From positions 80,696-144,695 of the forward strand of contig CABIVS010000008.1 of NCBI GenBank assembly GCA_902362375.1: a DNA stretch of 64,000 nucleotides, in the 5' to 3' direction. The notes beneath the pieces were generated by a model. The model searched no databases, had not been told where the DNA came from, and saw only the letters and a program-made list of their open reading frames with translations. This DNA comes from Bacteroidaceae bacterium. GTDB taxonomy: Bacteria; Bacteroidota; Bacteroidia; Bacteroidales; Bacteroidaceae. Below are positions 1 through 8,731 of this stretch, piece by piece. Made by a program: the position numbers and the translations under genes. The first letter of the stretch is position 1; every line of letters starts with the position of its first letter.

Positions 1-1
1 A

Positions 2-172
2 GCAAGTGAAAAAGAAGTGCACTTGTTAGAGCAAAAAGGATATGAAAGAATGGTGAATGAGATTGTCCCCGTACAACAGGGGGAAGCATACCGCAAGCCG
101 AGTAACAAAGCAGTCAAAGAGGCTGTAAAGGAGCTGAATCCCGATGCGAATAGCCTGGGTAGCAGAGGATAA
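2..172 (+). CDS. C-terminal end of an unrecognised protein (partial)
   Basis: An open frame enters from the left edge and ends at the TAA at 170-172, giving the last 56 residues of a protein whose start lies outside the window. The tail is hydrophilic and rich in Lys and Glu, ends in LGSRG, and shows no motif I recognise. It is the only evidence for a gene on the left flank. The stop codon sits in the loop of a 9-bp perfect hairpin (161-182). No function is assigned. Confidence 0.55.
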   Translation, partial: ASEKEVHLLEQKGYERMVNEIVPVQQGEAYRKPSNKAVKEAVKELNPDANSLGSRG

Positions 173-182
173 TTCCTCTGCT
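161..182 (+). terminator. Hairpin overlapping a stop codon, possible terminator
   Basis: Perfect 9-bp arms AGCAGAGGA / TCCTCTGCT with loop TAAT. The loop holds the stop of the preceding partial gene. There is no T-run after it, so intrinsic termination is uncertain. Confidence 0.35.
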
Positions 183-235
183 GTTACCCTGATTATTACA
201 TCAGTCCCAAAGGTTCAGGAGGCTTTCAGTGATTC

Positions 236-611
236 TCATTTAGGGAAAGTAAGAATAAAATAACTTCCTTTCCCTGATTCCGATTTTATATTGATACTTC
301 CGTCATGCAAAGTTATGATTTGTTTGCACAGGCTCAATCCGATGCCCGAACCGGATGTTTGGGTAGTAGAGAATTGGATAGGAGGGGGTGAGGTAAAAAA
401 CAGAGGTTCCGTTTGCTTGAAACGAAGCCTCTGAATGTATCAAACGGAGCTTCTTCCGCACAGGTTTGGAGCCTTCATTTAGGGGATAAAAAAAAGCGTC
501 TTTTTTCTGAACGCATTGCGAAGGACACGGAAAATATTCCGTCGCAAATTGCGAGAACGGTTTGAAGCCATTGATGATGTAGGTTTCCGTGCCTGTTTTG
601 TCTTCTTTCAT
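236..611 (-). pseudogene. Decayed locus ending in a histidine kinase ATPase remnant
   Basis: Read on the minus strand, the part nearest 236 encodes TSGSGIGLSLCKQI and then a GKGSYFILTFPK tail. These are the G2 box and C-terminus of a HATPase_c histidine kinase domain. Only about 45-50 residues are kinase-like. Upstream there is no N, G1 or F box, no HisKA domain and no sensor region. A different minus-strand frame (start codon at 611) runs over the same DNA, has a good promoter box just upstream (663-670) and is interrupted by a terminator-like hairpin (395-433). I read this as the start of one dead gene joined by deletion to the tail of a kinase gene. The kinase identity of the tail is secure. 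The history is inference. Confidence 0.6.
395..433 (-). terminator. Rho-independent terminator-like hairpin
   Basis: Arms at 401-414 and 420-433 (CAGAGG.../...CCTCTG) with loop GCTTG, followed on the minus strand by six T residues (395-400). It lies inside the decayed locus. Confidence 0.5.
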
Positions 612-662
612 TATAAAAAATTAAATTGTATATCAAACCTGTATTGTCGGCTTAATTTCCCG

Positions 663-670
663 CAAAAGTA
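663..670 (-). promoter_or_regulatory. Bacteroides -7 box (TACTTTTG)
   Basis: Exact TAnnTTTG match on the minus strand, about 50 bp before the ATG at 611 of the decayed locus. No TTTG is present at the -33 spacing. Confidence 0.45.
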
Positions 671-788
671 TGAAAAGGAATTGATTTATAACTGTAAAAT
701 AAATTGATTTTTAAGGACGTAAATTAGGTGTGTCAAAATCTATTTTTAGTTTTGTTTTGTCGAATAAATTCGGCTGTTAAATCAGTAA

Positions 789-1151
789 ACAATAATTATT
801 AAAAAAGCTGATGAAGAAAGAAGATTTGATTTCGTTTATGAAAGAAATCGCTGTCTTGATAAGTTCAACGAGTTTAAAGTGAACAGCGAAAAATATGAAC
901 TCACACTAGCGCTTAACGTGAAAAAGGGGGATTATGCCGCTATCAAGGCCGAGCTGACCTGCAGTAAAGGAATGGAAGTAGCTATTGTAAAAGTTACCAC
1001 TCGTGCAGCTGCTACTCCCTGGGGGGTAGAACTTACCAGTCCGACATTCAAAGAAGATAAGACGATTGATGTTAACGCTAAGGTAACTTTCTCCTACCGG
1101 CAAATACAGTCTGCCAGATGGTCGTTAATAAACCCTGCTGCCTGCAAGTGA
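789..1151 (+). pseudogene. Uncertain gene fragment, unknown function
   Basis: A frame stays open from 789 to the TGA at 1149-1151. A GTG at 879 is a possible start. The middle part, about residues 30-95, looks protein-like (KYELTLALNVKKGDYAAIKAEL, split here by nothing unusual), but the last 58 bases are antisense to the 3' end of tag, and no upstream ATG or promoter box fits. It may be a remnant of a secreted beta-sandwich protein cut by a rearrangement, or a chance frame. I recognise no family. Confidence 0.25.
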
Positions 1152-1666
1152 GCATAACAAATCGTAGCTCCAAAGAATTTAAATCCTCGTTTCTTCATAT
1201 CCTTGCTCATGGCATCAGATTCGGGAGATGATACCGGAATCTCACTCAATGACTGAAAGGTATTGATGATCGGTTTTCTTTCGGGAAAGAACGACAGTGT
1301 ATAGTCGTAAAAACTACCGAATTCTTTTTGTATGGCTAAGAACTGTCTTGCATTTGTAATTGTCGCTTTGATTTTCAGACGGTTTTTCACAATGCCATCA
1401 AATTGCATCAGTCGTTCAATATCTTCATCGTTCATTTGTGCCACTCGTTCAGGGTCGAAATCACAAAAGGCTTTGCGATATCCCTCTCGCTTTTTAAGGA
1501 TAGTTATCCAACTCAATCCTGCTTGAGCACTTTCCAGCACAAGAAACTCAAACAGTGTCTTGTCGTCGGTCACTAACTTTCCCCACTCCTGATCGTGGTA
1601 TTTCACATACAGTTCGTCAGTTCCGCACCAACCGCAGCGTCCGTTTACTATATCTTGCATAATCAC
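1094..1666 (-). CDS. tag: DNA-3-methyladenine glycosylase I
   Basis: Base-excision repair enzyme that removes 3-methyladenine from alkylated DNA, starting repair at the abasic site. The 190-residue product follows E. coli Tag closely: RCGWC near residue 10, YHDQEWG, QAGLSWITILKKR, then KKRGFKFFGATICY and a C-terminal INDHLADC. The Cys/His residues near both ends (Cys11, His24, and the His and Cys of INDHLADC) match the zinc-binding set of the family. A second ATG two codons in (1660) is an equally good start. It is a single gene, transcribed away from the upstream serine palmitoyltransferase terminator. Confidence 0.95.
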   Translation of the reverse strand: MIMQDIVNGRCGWCGTDELYVKYHDQEWGKLVTDDKTLFEFLVLESAQAGLSWITILKKREGYRKAFCDFDPERVAQMNDEDIERLMQFDGIVKNRLKIKATITNARQFLAIQKEFGSFYDYTLSFFPERKPIINTFQSLSEIPVSSPESDAMSKDMKKRGFKFFGATICYAHLQAAGFINDHLADCICR

Positions 1667-1693
1667 ACATATTGTTGTAGGCGTAAAGATAAT

Positions 1694-1729
1694 AAAAAAG
1701 TCTGATACATTACTGTACCAGACTTTTTT
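1694..1729 (-). terminator. Terminator after serine palmitoyltransferase
   Basis: Arms AAAAAAGTCTG (1694-1704) and CAGACTTTTTT (1719-1729), with an inner TAC/GTA pairing. On the minus strand the stem ends in a T-run, 22 bp after the stop at 1751. It could also work on the plus strand. Confidence 0.8.
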
Positions 1730-1750
1730 AGATGATTTATATAAATCGGA

Positions 1751-2935
1751 TTATAAAATATCCAGTGCTTTAAATGCCTTAACCAGCTTCTCTACAGCGC
1801 GGTCAATTTGATCTTTTGTATGAGTAGCCATCAATGCCACACGCACCAAAGTATCTTGCGGTGCACATGCCGGAGGAATAACAGGATTGATAAATACACC
1901 CTCGTCGAAAGCCAATTTAGTGACCATGAATGTTTTCTCCGTGTCACGTACATAAAGAGGAATGATAGGTGATTCTGTTGCACCGATTTCAAAACCTGCT
2001 TCACGGAAACGCTTTAATGCATAGTTGGTAGCTTCCCACAGCGCTTCAAGTCTTTCCGGTTCATTCTGGATGATGTGGAGAGCTTCAAGAGCAGATGCGG
2101 TAGCAGCCGGAGTGTTGGATGCACTAAATATATAAGTACGTGCGTTGTGACGTAACCAGTTGATGATAGAAGAATCAGCAGCAATGAATCCACCGATAGA
2201 AGCCAGCGATTTGCTGAAAGTACCCATAATCAGGTCAACTTCGTGAGTCAGACCGAAATGGTCGCAAACGCCACGTCCTTGTTTTCCGAATACCCCCAAT
2301 CCATGAGCTTCGTCTACCATGATAGTAGCGTTGTATTTATGTTTCAAGCGTACGATTTCGGGCAAGTTTGCCAGGTCGCCTTCCATAGAGAACACGCCGT
2401 CTACTATGATGAGCTTCACTGAATCCGGGTTGCACTTTTGAAGTTGCTTTTCCAGATCCGCCATATCGTTATGCTTATATTTCAGTTGTTGAGAGAAGGA
2501 GAGGCGACGGCCATCTACGATAGATGCATGGTCGCGGTCGTCACAAATGATATAATCATTGCGATCTGTCAAAGCAGGAATAACTCCGGAATTCACCGTA
2601 AAACCGGTTGAGAAGCAGAGCGCTTCATCTTTGCCTACAAAGGCAGCCAGTTCTTTTTCCAATTGAACGTGCAGGTCAAGTGTACCATTCAAGAAGCGCG
2701 AACCTGCGCATCCGGAACCATATTTATGCATGGCCTTGACACCTGCTTCAATCACTCTTTCATCTCCCGTAAGGCCAGTGTATGCATTGGAACCGAACAT
2801 CAACACTTCGTGTCCGCCCATTTCTACCTCTGTACCCTGTTTTCCTTCTATCTCACGGAAATATGGGTAAACGCCCTGTGCCATAAACTTTTGTGGCAGG
2901 TCGTACTTAGCTAACTTCTCTTGTAATAATCCCAT
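1751..2935 (-). CDS. spt: Serine palmitoyltransferase (alpha-oxoamine synthase family)
   Basis: PLP enzyme that condenses serine with a long-chain acyl-CoA to give 3-ketosphinganine, the first step of Bacteroides sphingolipid synthesis. The 394 residues show the family fold: GSNAYTGLTG near 48, DRDHAS with the PLP-stacking His136, VDEAHGLGVFG with Asp208 and His211, and the PLP lysine Lys242 in TFSKSLASIGG. Automatic pipelines usually call this protein 2-amino-3-ketobutyrate CoA ligase (kbl). I prefer SPT because Bacteroides SPT is this family member, and no threonine dehydrogenase gene, the usual kbl partner, is next to it. A lipid kinase gene lies divergently upstream. Cytosolic and single-gene, with its own promoter box and terminator. 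Confidence 0.8.
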   Translation of the reverse strand: MGLLQEKLAKYDLPQKFMAQGVYPYFREIEGKQGTEVEMGGHEVLMFGSNAYTGLTGDERVIEAGVKAMHKYGSGCAGSRFLNGTLDLHVQLEKELAAFVGKDEALCFSTGFTVNSGVIPALTDRNDYIICDDRDHASIVDGRRLSFSQQLKYKHNDMADLEKQLQKCNPDSVKLIIVDGVFSMEGDLANLPEIVRLKHKYNATIMVDEAHGLGVFGKQGRGVCDHFGLTHEVDLIMGTFSKSLASIGGFIAADSSIINWLRHNARTYIFSASNTPAATASALEALHIIQNEPERLEALWEATNYALKRFREAGFEIGATESPIIPLYVRDTEKTFMVTKLAFDEGVFINPVIPPACAPQDTLVRVALMATHTKDQIDRAVEKLVKAFKALDIL

Positions 2936-3021
2936 GAATTATAATTTATTATACTCATAATCAGATCGTTCGCTGACGATCTAGCATCTTTTTATCTTAA
3001 CAAGTGTTTAAAAACAGGGGG

Positions 3022-3029
3022 CAAAGATA
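3022..3029 (-). promoter_or_regulatory. -7 box upstream of serine palmitoyltransferase (TATCTTTG)
   Basis: Exact TAnnTTTG match on the minus strand, 87 bp before the start codon. No clear -33 TTTG. Confidence 0.5.
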
Positions 3030-3123
3030 ACAAAATTTGCTTTTATCTGTTCTTTTTAAGAGAAAAAAGTTGCTTGCATGTGATTAGAAACCTCTAATAG
3101 ATTAAAATTTAAGATATTTATAT

Positions 3124-3131
3124 TACTTTTG
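3124..3131 (+). promoter_or_regulatory. -7 box upstream of the lipid kinase (TACTTTTG)
   Basis: Exact TAnnTTTG match, 25 bp before the ATG at 3156. The in-frame TTG at 3129 lies inside this box, so it is unlikely to be the start. Confidence 0.5.
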
Positions 3132-3155
3132 TCGTCTACAATTGACAAAAATGGC

Positions 3156-4181
3156 ATGAACGAAAGGATGAAAAAAATAAAATTCGTCGTCAACCCTATT
3201 TCGGGAACACAAAGTAAAGAATTGATTCTTAACTTGCTGGACGAAAAAATAGACAAGGCGAGATACTCTTGGGAAGTAGTGTATACGGAAAGAGCCGGTC
3301 ATGCAGTAGAAATAGCTGCCAAAGCTGCCGAAGAGAAAACTGATATAGTAGTGGCTATCGGCGGGGACGGGACAATCAATGAAATAGCTCGTTCGTTGGT
3401 GCATACTGATACCGCACTGGGAATTATTCCTTGCGGATCGGGCAATGGACTGGCGCGGCATTTGCATATACCGATGGAACCGAAAAGGGCGCTGGAAGTG
3501 CTGAATGAAGGTTGCATGGATGTTATAGATTATGGTAAGATTAATGGTGTGGATTTTTTCTGCACTTGCGGATTGGGGTTCGATGCTTTTGTTAGTCTGA
3601 AGTTTGCACATGCCGGTAAACGCGGGCTGTTGACTTATCTGGAAAAGACCCTGCAAGAGAGTCTTAAATATGAACCGGAAACGTATGAACTGGAAACGGA
3701 AAACGGAGTTTCCAAGTATAAGGCTTTCCTGATTGCCTGCGGAAACGCGTCGCAATATGGAAACAATGCTTATATCGCCCCGCAAGCTACGCTGACGGAT
3801 GGCTTGCTGGATGTGACCATTCTTGAACCATTCACCGTATTGGATGTCCCCTCATTGGCTTTCCAGTTATTCAATAAGACAATCGATCAGAATAGCCGTA
3901 TCAAGACTTTCCGTTGCAAGCAGTTGTGTATCCGCCGCACTTCTCCGGGAGTAGTGCACTTTGACGGCGACCCCATGGAAACGGACGCTAATGTGAACAT
4001 TGAGTTGATCCAAAGGGGATTGCGCGTAGTGGTGCCGCAAGCGTCGGAAAAGGATGCTGCCAATGTGCTCCAAAGAGCGCAGGAATATATGAATGGCATC
4101 AAATTGATGAATGAAGCCATCGTCGACAATATAACAGACAGAAACAAGAAAATATTGAAAAAGCTGACAAAGAAAGTCTGA
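3156..4181 (+). CDS. Diacylglycerol/sphingoid-type lipid kinase
   Basis: Member of the DAGK_cat/YegS lipid kinase family, which phosphorylates a membrane lipid hydroxyl using ATP. The nucleotide-binding motif GGDGT occurs in VVAIGGDGTINEIARSL, followed by PCGSGNGLARHL (usual form PxGTGNxxAR), then the second domain with a HFDGDPM segment near the C-terminus. The start is placed at ATG 3156 (MNERMKKIKF), with ATG 3168 possible. It is divergent from serine palmitoyltransferase, so the lipid could be a sphingoid base or ceramide instead of diacylglycerol. That is an inference from position only. No transmembrane helix is seen, so it is probably a peripheral membrane enzyme. Confidence 0.85.
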   Translation: MNERMKKIKFVVNPISGTQSKELILNLLDEKIDKARYSWEVVYTERAGHAVEIAAKAAEEKTDIVVAIGGDGTINEIARSLVHTDTALGIIPCGSGNGLARHLHIPMEPKRALEVLNEGCMDVIDYGKINGVDFFCTCGLGFDAFVSLKFAHAGKRGLLTYLEKTLQESLKYEPETYELETENGVSKYKAFLIACGNASQYGNNAYIAPQATLTDGLLDVTILEPFTVLDVPSLAFQLFNKTIDQNSRIKTFRCKQLCIRRTSPGVVHFDGDPMETDANVNIELIQRGLRVVVPQASEKDAANVLQRAQEYMNGIKLMNEAIVDNITDRNKKILKKLTKKV

Positions 4182-4222
4182 TAAAATAACGGATTACTGA
4201 CTACGAATTACAAATTATTGCG

Positions 4223-4230
4223 TACTTTTG
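4223..4230 (+). promoter_or_regulatory. -7 box upstream of aspS (TACTTTTG)
   Basis: Exact TAnnTTTG match, 60 bp before the aspS ATG at 4290. It supports the downstream start over the longer frame that begins at 4218. Confidence 0.5.
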
Positions 4231-4289
4231 CGCAGTTTTGGTTCAATCAAAATAAAAACGCGAGTGATAATCGTTTAAATAAAAAATAT

Positions 4290-6053
4290 ATGTTCAGAAC
4301 GCACACATGTGGAGAACTAAGAATCTCTGATGTAAACAAGCAAGTTACGCTGTCCGGATGGGTACAGCGCAGCCGTAAAATGGGAGGAATGACTTTTATT
4401 GACCTCCGCGACCGTTACGGAATTACCCAGTTGGTCTTTAACGAAGAAATTAATGCTGAACTCTGTGAACGTGCTAATAAATTGGGACGTGAGTTCGTCA
4501 TTCAAGTGACAGGAACGGTTAATGAACGTTTCAGCAAGAATGTAAACATTCCTACCGGAGACATTGAAATTATCGTTTCCGAACTGAACGTACTAAATAC
4601 TGCAATGACTCCCCCGTTCACCATTGAGGATAATACGGATGGTGGTGATGATATCCGCATGAAATATCGTTACCTGGATTTGCGTCGTAACGCTGTCCGC
4701 TCTAATCTGGAACTGCGCCACAGAATGACGATTGAAGTTCGCAAATATCTGGATAGTCTGGGCTTCATCGAAGTGGAAACGCCTGTTTTGATCGGTTCTA
4801 CTCCTGAAGGTGCACGTGACTTCGTGGTGCCGTCACGTATGAATCCGGGACAGTTCTACGCACTTCCGCAATCTCCGCAGACATTGAAGCAATTGCTGAT
4901 GGTTTCCGGTTTCGACCGTTACTTCCAGATCGCAAAATGTTTCCGCGATGAGGACTTGCGTGCTGACCGTCAGCCGGAATTTACGCAGATTGACTGCGAA
5001 ATGAGCTTCGTTGAGCAGGAAGATATTATCACTACTTTCGAAGGAATGGCTAAACATTTGTTCAAAACACTGCGTGGTGTGGAACTGGCTGAACCGTTCC
5101 AGCGTATGTCTTGGGCGGATGCCATGAAATATTATGGTAGCGACAAACCGGACTTGCGTTTCGGCATGAAATTCGTGGAATTGATGGATATTATGAAAGG
5201 TCACGGATTCTCTGTTTTCGATAATGCTGCTTATGTGGGTGGTATCTGTGCCGAAGGTGCTGCAACCTATACCCGTAAACAACTGGATGCATTGACGGAA
5301 TTCGTAAAGAAACCGCAGATTGGTGCAAAAGGTATGGTATATGCCCGTGTAGAAGCGGACGGAACTGTGAAATCGAGCGTGGATAAATTCTATACGCAGG
5401 AAGTGCTTCAGCAAATGAAAGAGGCATTCGGTGCTAAACCGGGTGACTTGATTCTGATCCTGTCCGGCGACGATGTGATGAAAACGCGTAAACAACTTTG
5501 TGAGCTTCGTCTGGAAATGGGCGCTCAACTGGGATTGCGTGATAAGAATAAGTTTGTTTGCCTTTGGGTGATTGACTTCCCGATGTTCGAATGGAGCGAG
5601 GAGGAAGGCCGTCTGATGGCTATGCATCATCCGTTTACTCATCCGAAGCAGGAAGATATTCCTATGTTGGACACTGATCCGGCAGCTGTACGTGCAGATG
5701 CTTATGATATGGTAATTAATGGTGTGGAAGTTGGCGGCGGATCTATCCGTATCCACGATGCGAAATTACAGGCGAAGATGTTCGAGATTCTTGGATTCAC
5801 TCCGGAGAAGGCAGAAGCACAGTTTGGCTTCCTGATGAATGCCTTTAAGTATGGTGCACCTCCTCACGGTGGTTTGGCATACGGACTCGACCGTTGGGTA
5901 TCTTTGTTCGCAGGTTTGGATTCTATCCGCGACTGTATTGCGTTCCCGAAAAACAATTCCGGACGTGATGTGATGCTGGATGCACCGTCTGCAATCGACC
6001 AGACTCAACTTGATGAACTGAATTTGATCGTTGATCTGAAAGAGGGCGAGTGA
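4290..6053 (+). CDS. aspS: Aspartyl-tRNA synthetase
   Basis: Charges tRNA-Asp with aspartate. From ATG 4290 the protein has 587 residues, normal for bacterial AspRS. It begins [11 protein letters not shown], then an OB-fold anticodon-binding domain ([20 protein letters not shown]), class II motif 2 ([18 protein letters not shown]), the bacterial GAD insert in the middle, and motif 3 near the C-terminus ([13 protein letters not shown]). The codon after the last glutamate overlaps the start of the next gene, so the two are co-transcribed. Nothing unusual. Confidence 0.97.
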   Translation: MFRTHTCGELRISDVNKQVTLSGWVQRSRKMGGMTFIDLRDRYGITQLVFNEEINAELCERANKLGREFVIQVTGTVNERFSKNVNIPTGDIEIIVSELNVLNTAMTPPFTIEDNTDGGDDIRMKYRYLDLRRNAVRSNLELRHRMTIEVRKYLDSLGFIEVETPVLIGSTPEGARDFVVPSRMNPGQFYALPQSPQTLKQLLMVSGFDRYFQIAKCFRDEDLRADRQPEFTQIDCEMSFVEQEDIITTFEGMAKHLFKTLRGVELAEPFQRMSWADAMKYYGSDKPDLRFGMKFVELMDIMKGHGFSVFDNAAYVGGICAEGAATYTRKQLDALTEFVKKPQIGAKGMVYARVEADGTVKSSVDKFYTQEVLQQMKEAFGAKPGDLILILSGDDVMKTRKQLCELRLEMGAQLGLRDKNKFVCLWVIDFPMFEWSEEEGRLMAMHHPFTHPKQEDIPMLDTDPAAVRADAYDMVINGVEVGGGSIRIHDAKLQAKMFEILGFTPEKAEAQFGFLMNAFKYGAPPHGGLAYGLDRWVSLFAGLDSIRDCIAFPKNNSGRDVMLDAPSAIDQTQLDELNLIVDLKEGE

Positions 6054-6439
6054 AAGAATCTGTACGTATATTCCGTTTTATAGTCATCGGTACAATGAAC
6101 GCCTTAATTATGGCGTTGGTTGTATGGTTAATGATGAAAGAAATGTCATTCGACGGTGACTATATGGTGGCTAATATAACAGCGTATCTGATAGCTCAAA
6201 TCCATAACTTTATCTGGTGCAAATACTGGATATTCCCCGTAGAAAATAAAAAGAATAGTATCTGGAAACAGATACTGCTCTTTTGTTCTGCTTTTGCCGT
6301 GGCTTACACCGCACAGTTCTTATTTCTTGTGTTATTGGTAGAAGGATTGGACGTGAATGAATATCTGGCCCAATTCCTGGGATTGTTTATTTATGGAGGG
6401 GCTAATTTTCTAGCCAACAAAAAAATAACGTTTCAATGA
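6050..6439 (+). CDS. GtrA-like four-helix membrane protein
   Basis: A 129-residue inner-membrane protein with four predicted helices (about 7-29, 35-54, 76-98 and 103-122) and the family signature around helix 2 ([21 protein letters not shown]), ending [13 protein letters not shown]. GtrA-like proteins are linked to moving or flipping polyprenyl-phosphate sugars for surface polysaccharides, but their exact role is not settled. The GTG start overlaps the aspS stop by four bases, so translation is probably coupled. A strong terminator follows. Confidence 0.85.
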   Translation: MKESVRIFRFIVIGTMNALIMALVVWLMMKEMSFDGDYMVANITAYLIAQIHNFIWCKYWIFPVENKKNSIWKQILLFCSAFAVAYTAQFLFLVLLVEGLDVNEYLAQFLGLFIYGGANFLANKKITFQ

Positions 6440-6463
6440 AATAGTTATTTATGATAATATATT

Positions 6464-6516
6464 GAAAGGGCACAGAGTTCTAAAATTAGATTTGAACTCT
6501 GTGCCTTTCTTTTTTT
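6464..6516 (+). terminator. Terminator of the aspS-GtrA operon
   Basis: Long stem from arms at 6464-6480 and 6494-6509 (GCACAGAGTTC / GAACTCTGTGC core, one bulged G) followed by a run of seven T. Confidence 0.9.
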
Positions 6517-6525
6517 CTTTATTAG

Positions 6526-6623
6526 ATAAACTTTATATAGGAAACTTTATGTGATAAAATTCAGGCAATAAATTTCCTGTAATAAACTTCCTACAATAAA
6601 CTTTTTGCAGTAAAGCTATGTTG
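6526..6623. repeat. 14-bp degenerate tandem repeat, seven units
   Basis: Six back-to-back 14-mers start at 6526, 6540, 6554, 6568, 6582 and 6596, most beginning ATAAACTT or ATAAATTT (for example ATAAACTTTATATA, ATAAACTTCCTACA, ATAAACTTTTTGCA). A seventh, poorer unit is at 6610-6623. It fills the spacer between the aspS-GtrA terminator and the stop of aguB. Confidence 0.75.
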
Positions 6624-6632
6624 GAGCAATCT

Positions 6633-7517
6633 TTAATCCAGAAAGCGTTTGGTTAGCCCATCATATTCGTCAATCCGGCGATCACGAAGGAAAGGCCACC
6701 AACGGCGAACGTTTTCCGAACGTTCCATATCTATTTCCACTACCATGTTTTCCGGGTGATCGTTTCCGGCTTGTGCCAGAAATTCCCCTTGTGGTCCCGC
6801 TACAAAACTGTTTCCCCAGAATAAGATACCGTTTGTTTGTCCGGATGGATCAGGCTCGTGTCCTACACGGTTGACGGAGATAACAGGAAGTCCATTGGCA
6901 ACGGCATGAGCGCGTTGTGAAATAATCCAGGCATTGAGTTGACGGGCTTTTTCATCGTCCGTATCGCTGCTTTCCCAGCCAATGGCGGTAGGATAAATTA
7001 AAAGTTCTGCACCTTTCAGTGCCATCAGACGGGCAGCTTCCGGATACCATTGATCCCAGCATACTAATACGCCCAGTTTTCCTAAGGAAGTTTGAATCGG
7101 TTCAAAGCCGATGTCTCCCGGAGTGAAATAGAACTTTTCGTAGTAAGCCGGATCATCGGGAATATGCATTTTCCGGTATTTTCCTGCAATGCTTCCGTCG
7201 CGGTCGAATACGACAGCGGTGTTATGATAAAGTCCGGGAGCACGTTTCTCAAAAAGAGAGGTGACAAGGACTACTTCATTAGCTGCTGCCAACTCGGAAT
7301 AAAAGCCTGTGGAAGGCCCGGGAATTGGTTCGGCAAGATCAAACAGGTTAGTGTTTTCTGTCTGGCAGAAATAAAGTGAATTGTGTAACTCCTGGAGCAC
7401 AATCAGTTGTGCGCCGTGGGCGGCACAAGCCTCGATACTCTTTGCGAGGTTCATCAGATTGGCTTTAATATCTGCGGTATTGGATTGTTGGATGATTCCG
7501 ACTTTTATCTTTCTCAT
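6633..7517 (-). CDS. aguB: N-carbamoylputrescine amidase
   Basis: Nitrilase-superfamily enzyme that hydrolyses N-carbamoylputrescine to putrescine, CO2 and ammonia, the second step of the agmatine route to polyamines. The 294 residues hold the catalytic triad Glu43 (LQELHN), Lys116 (KYRKMHIP) and Cys153 (VLVCWDQWYPE). The length and the DDPAYYEKFYFTPGD segment are typical of plant/bacterial AguB proteins. It lies 67 bp downstream of aguA on the same strand, so the two steps of the pathway are encoded together. Cytosolic. Confidence 0.95.
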   Translation of the reverse strand: MRKIKVGIIQQSNTADIKANLMNLAKSIEACAAHGAQLIVLQELHNSLYFCQTENTNLFDLAEPIPGPSTGFYSELAAANEVVLVTSLFEKRAPGLYHNTAVVFDRDGSIAGKYRKMHIPDDPAYYEKFYFTPGDIGFEPIQTSLGKLGVLVCWDQWYPEAARLMALKGAELLIYPTAIGWESSDTDDEKARQLNAWIISQRAHAVANGLPVISVNRVGHEPDPSGQTNGILFWGNSFVAGPQGEFLAQAGNDHPENMVVEIDMERSENVRRWWPFLRDRRIDEYDGLTKRFLD

Positions 7518-7544
7518 GATGAATAATTAGTGGGTTGATTCATT

Positions 7545-7599
7545 CATTATTTTATAATTCCTTTATAGCTTCTTTGTAATTCTTTTATGACTCCTTTAT
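7545..7599. repeat. 11-bp tandem repeat, five units, running across the aguA stop
   Basis: On the minus strand the units read ATAAAGGAGTC, ATAAAAGAATT, ACAAAGAAGCT, ATAAAGGAATT, ATAAAATAATG. In plus coordinates they start at 7589, 7578, 7567, 7556 and 7545. The aguA stop codon (7585-7587) lies inside the second unit, so its last residues come from the repeat. Confidence 0.7.
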
Positions 7600-8706
7600 A
7601 ACACCCAGCGGATATTGCATGGTGACGCAGTGTAGGGAACCGTGCTGTTTAATCAGGGCGCGACAGTCTATTCCAATTATTTGATAATTTGGAAATGCCT
7701 GTTGCAATACTTCTTCTGCTTTTTTGTCATTCGCCGGCTGATTGTATGTCGGGTAGAGAATAACGTCGTTCATAATCAGGAAATTGGCGTAAGTTGCAGG
7801 CAGGCGTTCGCCGTCTTCTTCTATCTTGTCTGCCATGGGTAAGGCCAATAGGCGATAGGGTTCTCCTGCTAAGGTGCGGAATGTTTTCAGCTGTTCTTCC
7901 ATTGCGAGCAGTGCTTCGTAATGTTCATCTTCTTTGTTTTCACATTTCACGTAAGCAATGGTGTCCGTAGAACAGAAGCGTGCCAAAGTGTCGATGTGGC
8001 TGTCGGTATCATCACCGGCCAGATAACCGTGATCTAACCAAAGCACCTTTTGCAGGTGGAAGGTTGATTTCAGGTATTCTTCTATCTCTACCTGGTTCAG
8101 TCGTCCGTTTCGTTGGGGGGAAAGCAGACATTCGGAAGTGGTGAGCAATGTACCCATTCCATCGCTTTCGATAGAACCTCCTTCAAGAACGAAGTCAAGA
8201 TGGTCTATATACTGGCCTTTCAAGGCTCCGGCTTCTACGGCATGCTTGGTAATTTGATTATCCAGTTCGGAAGCAAATTTCAGTCCCCAGCCGTTGAAGG
8301 TGAAGTCGAGCAGGGAAGGGGTGCCGGTATCTATCATTGTAATGGCTCCGTGGTCGCGTGCCCATGTATCATTAGTGGCACATTCCAGAAAGCGGACGTT
8401 ATTCATATTGACAGTGGCAGCTATCTGCTTTTTCACTTCTTCCGGTTCGGGAGTGACGATCAATAATAATTCACGCTTTGCTATTTCTCTGGCAATATTG
8501 ATAAAACACTCTTGCACTTCTGCTAGCATGTAGGCCCAATCTGTACCGGCATGTGGCCATGTCAACTGTATACCGCTTTGCATATGCCATTCGGCAGGCA
8601 AATGAGGTGCTCTCATTTCTACCTGCACGGTCATATTTTTGCCGAAGTTCAACTGCAAATCTTTCTCCGAGCCGCTTGGGCTGGGGAGTCCAACCATGAT
8701 TCCCAT
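7585..8706 (-). CDS. aguA: Agmatine deiminase
   Basis: Converts agmatine to N-carbamoylputrescine and ammonia. It belongs to the peptidyl-arginine-deiminase (PAD_porph) fold. Motifs seen: WPHAGTDW near the start, WARDHGAI, EGGSIESDG, HIDTLARF, and the catalytic cysteine in HGSLHCVTMQYP close to the C-terminus (Cys360 of the 373-residue form). A second in-frame ATG at 8634 (MTVQVEMRAPHLP) gives a 349-residue protein that starts where most family members do, so the first 24 residues are doubtful. It is followed by aguB. Together they feed putrescine synthesis from arginine-derived agmatine. The C-terminus lies in a tandem repeat. Confidence 0.95.
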   Translation of the reverse strand: MGIMVGLPSPSGSEKDLQLNFGKNMTVQVEMRAPHLPAEWHMQSGIQLTWPHAGTDWAYMLAEVQECFINIAREIAKRELLLIVTPEPEEVKKQIAATVNMNNVRFLECATNDTWARDHGAITMIDTGTPSLLDFTFNGWGLKFASELDNQITKHAVEAGALKGQYIDHLDFVLEGGSIESDGMGTLLTTSECLLSPQRNGRLNQVEIEEYLKSTFHLQKVLWLDHGYLAGDDTDSHIDTLARFCSTDTIAYVKCENKEDEHYEALLAMEEQLKTFRTLAGEPYRLLALPMADKIEEDGERLPATYANFLIMNDVILYPTYNQPANDKKAEEVLQQAFPNYQIIGIDCRALIKQHGSLHCVTMQYPLGVIKES

Positions 8707-8731
8707 TAGACTATATATATTTAGTTATTTA

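Noticed and set aside
303..611. A 102-codon minus-strand frame as a normal gene
   Set aside because: It runs over a terminator-like hairpin and over the histidine kinase remnant in another frame, and its composition changes along its length. I treat the whole as a decayed locus.
1751..2935. 2-amino-3-ketobutyrate CoA ligase (kbl)
   Set aside because: Same family, but no threonine dehydrogenase neighbour. Bacteroides SPT is this family member. I chose serine palmitoyltransferase with reduced confidence.
3123..3785. A 220-codon minus-strand frame opposite the lipid kinase
   Set aside because: Antisense shadow of a conserved gene.
4833..5756. A long minus-strand frame (307 codons) inside aspS
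   Set aside because: Antisense shadow of aspS. No start context and no family resemblance.
6526..6623. CRISPR array
   Set aside because: Units are only 14 bp, directly abutting with no spacers, and no cas genes are present anywhere in the window.
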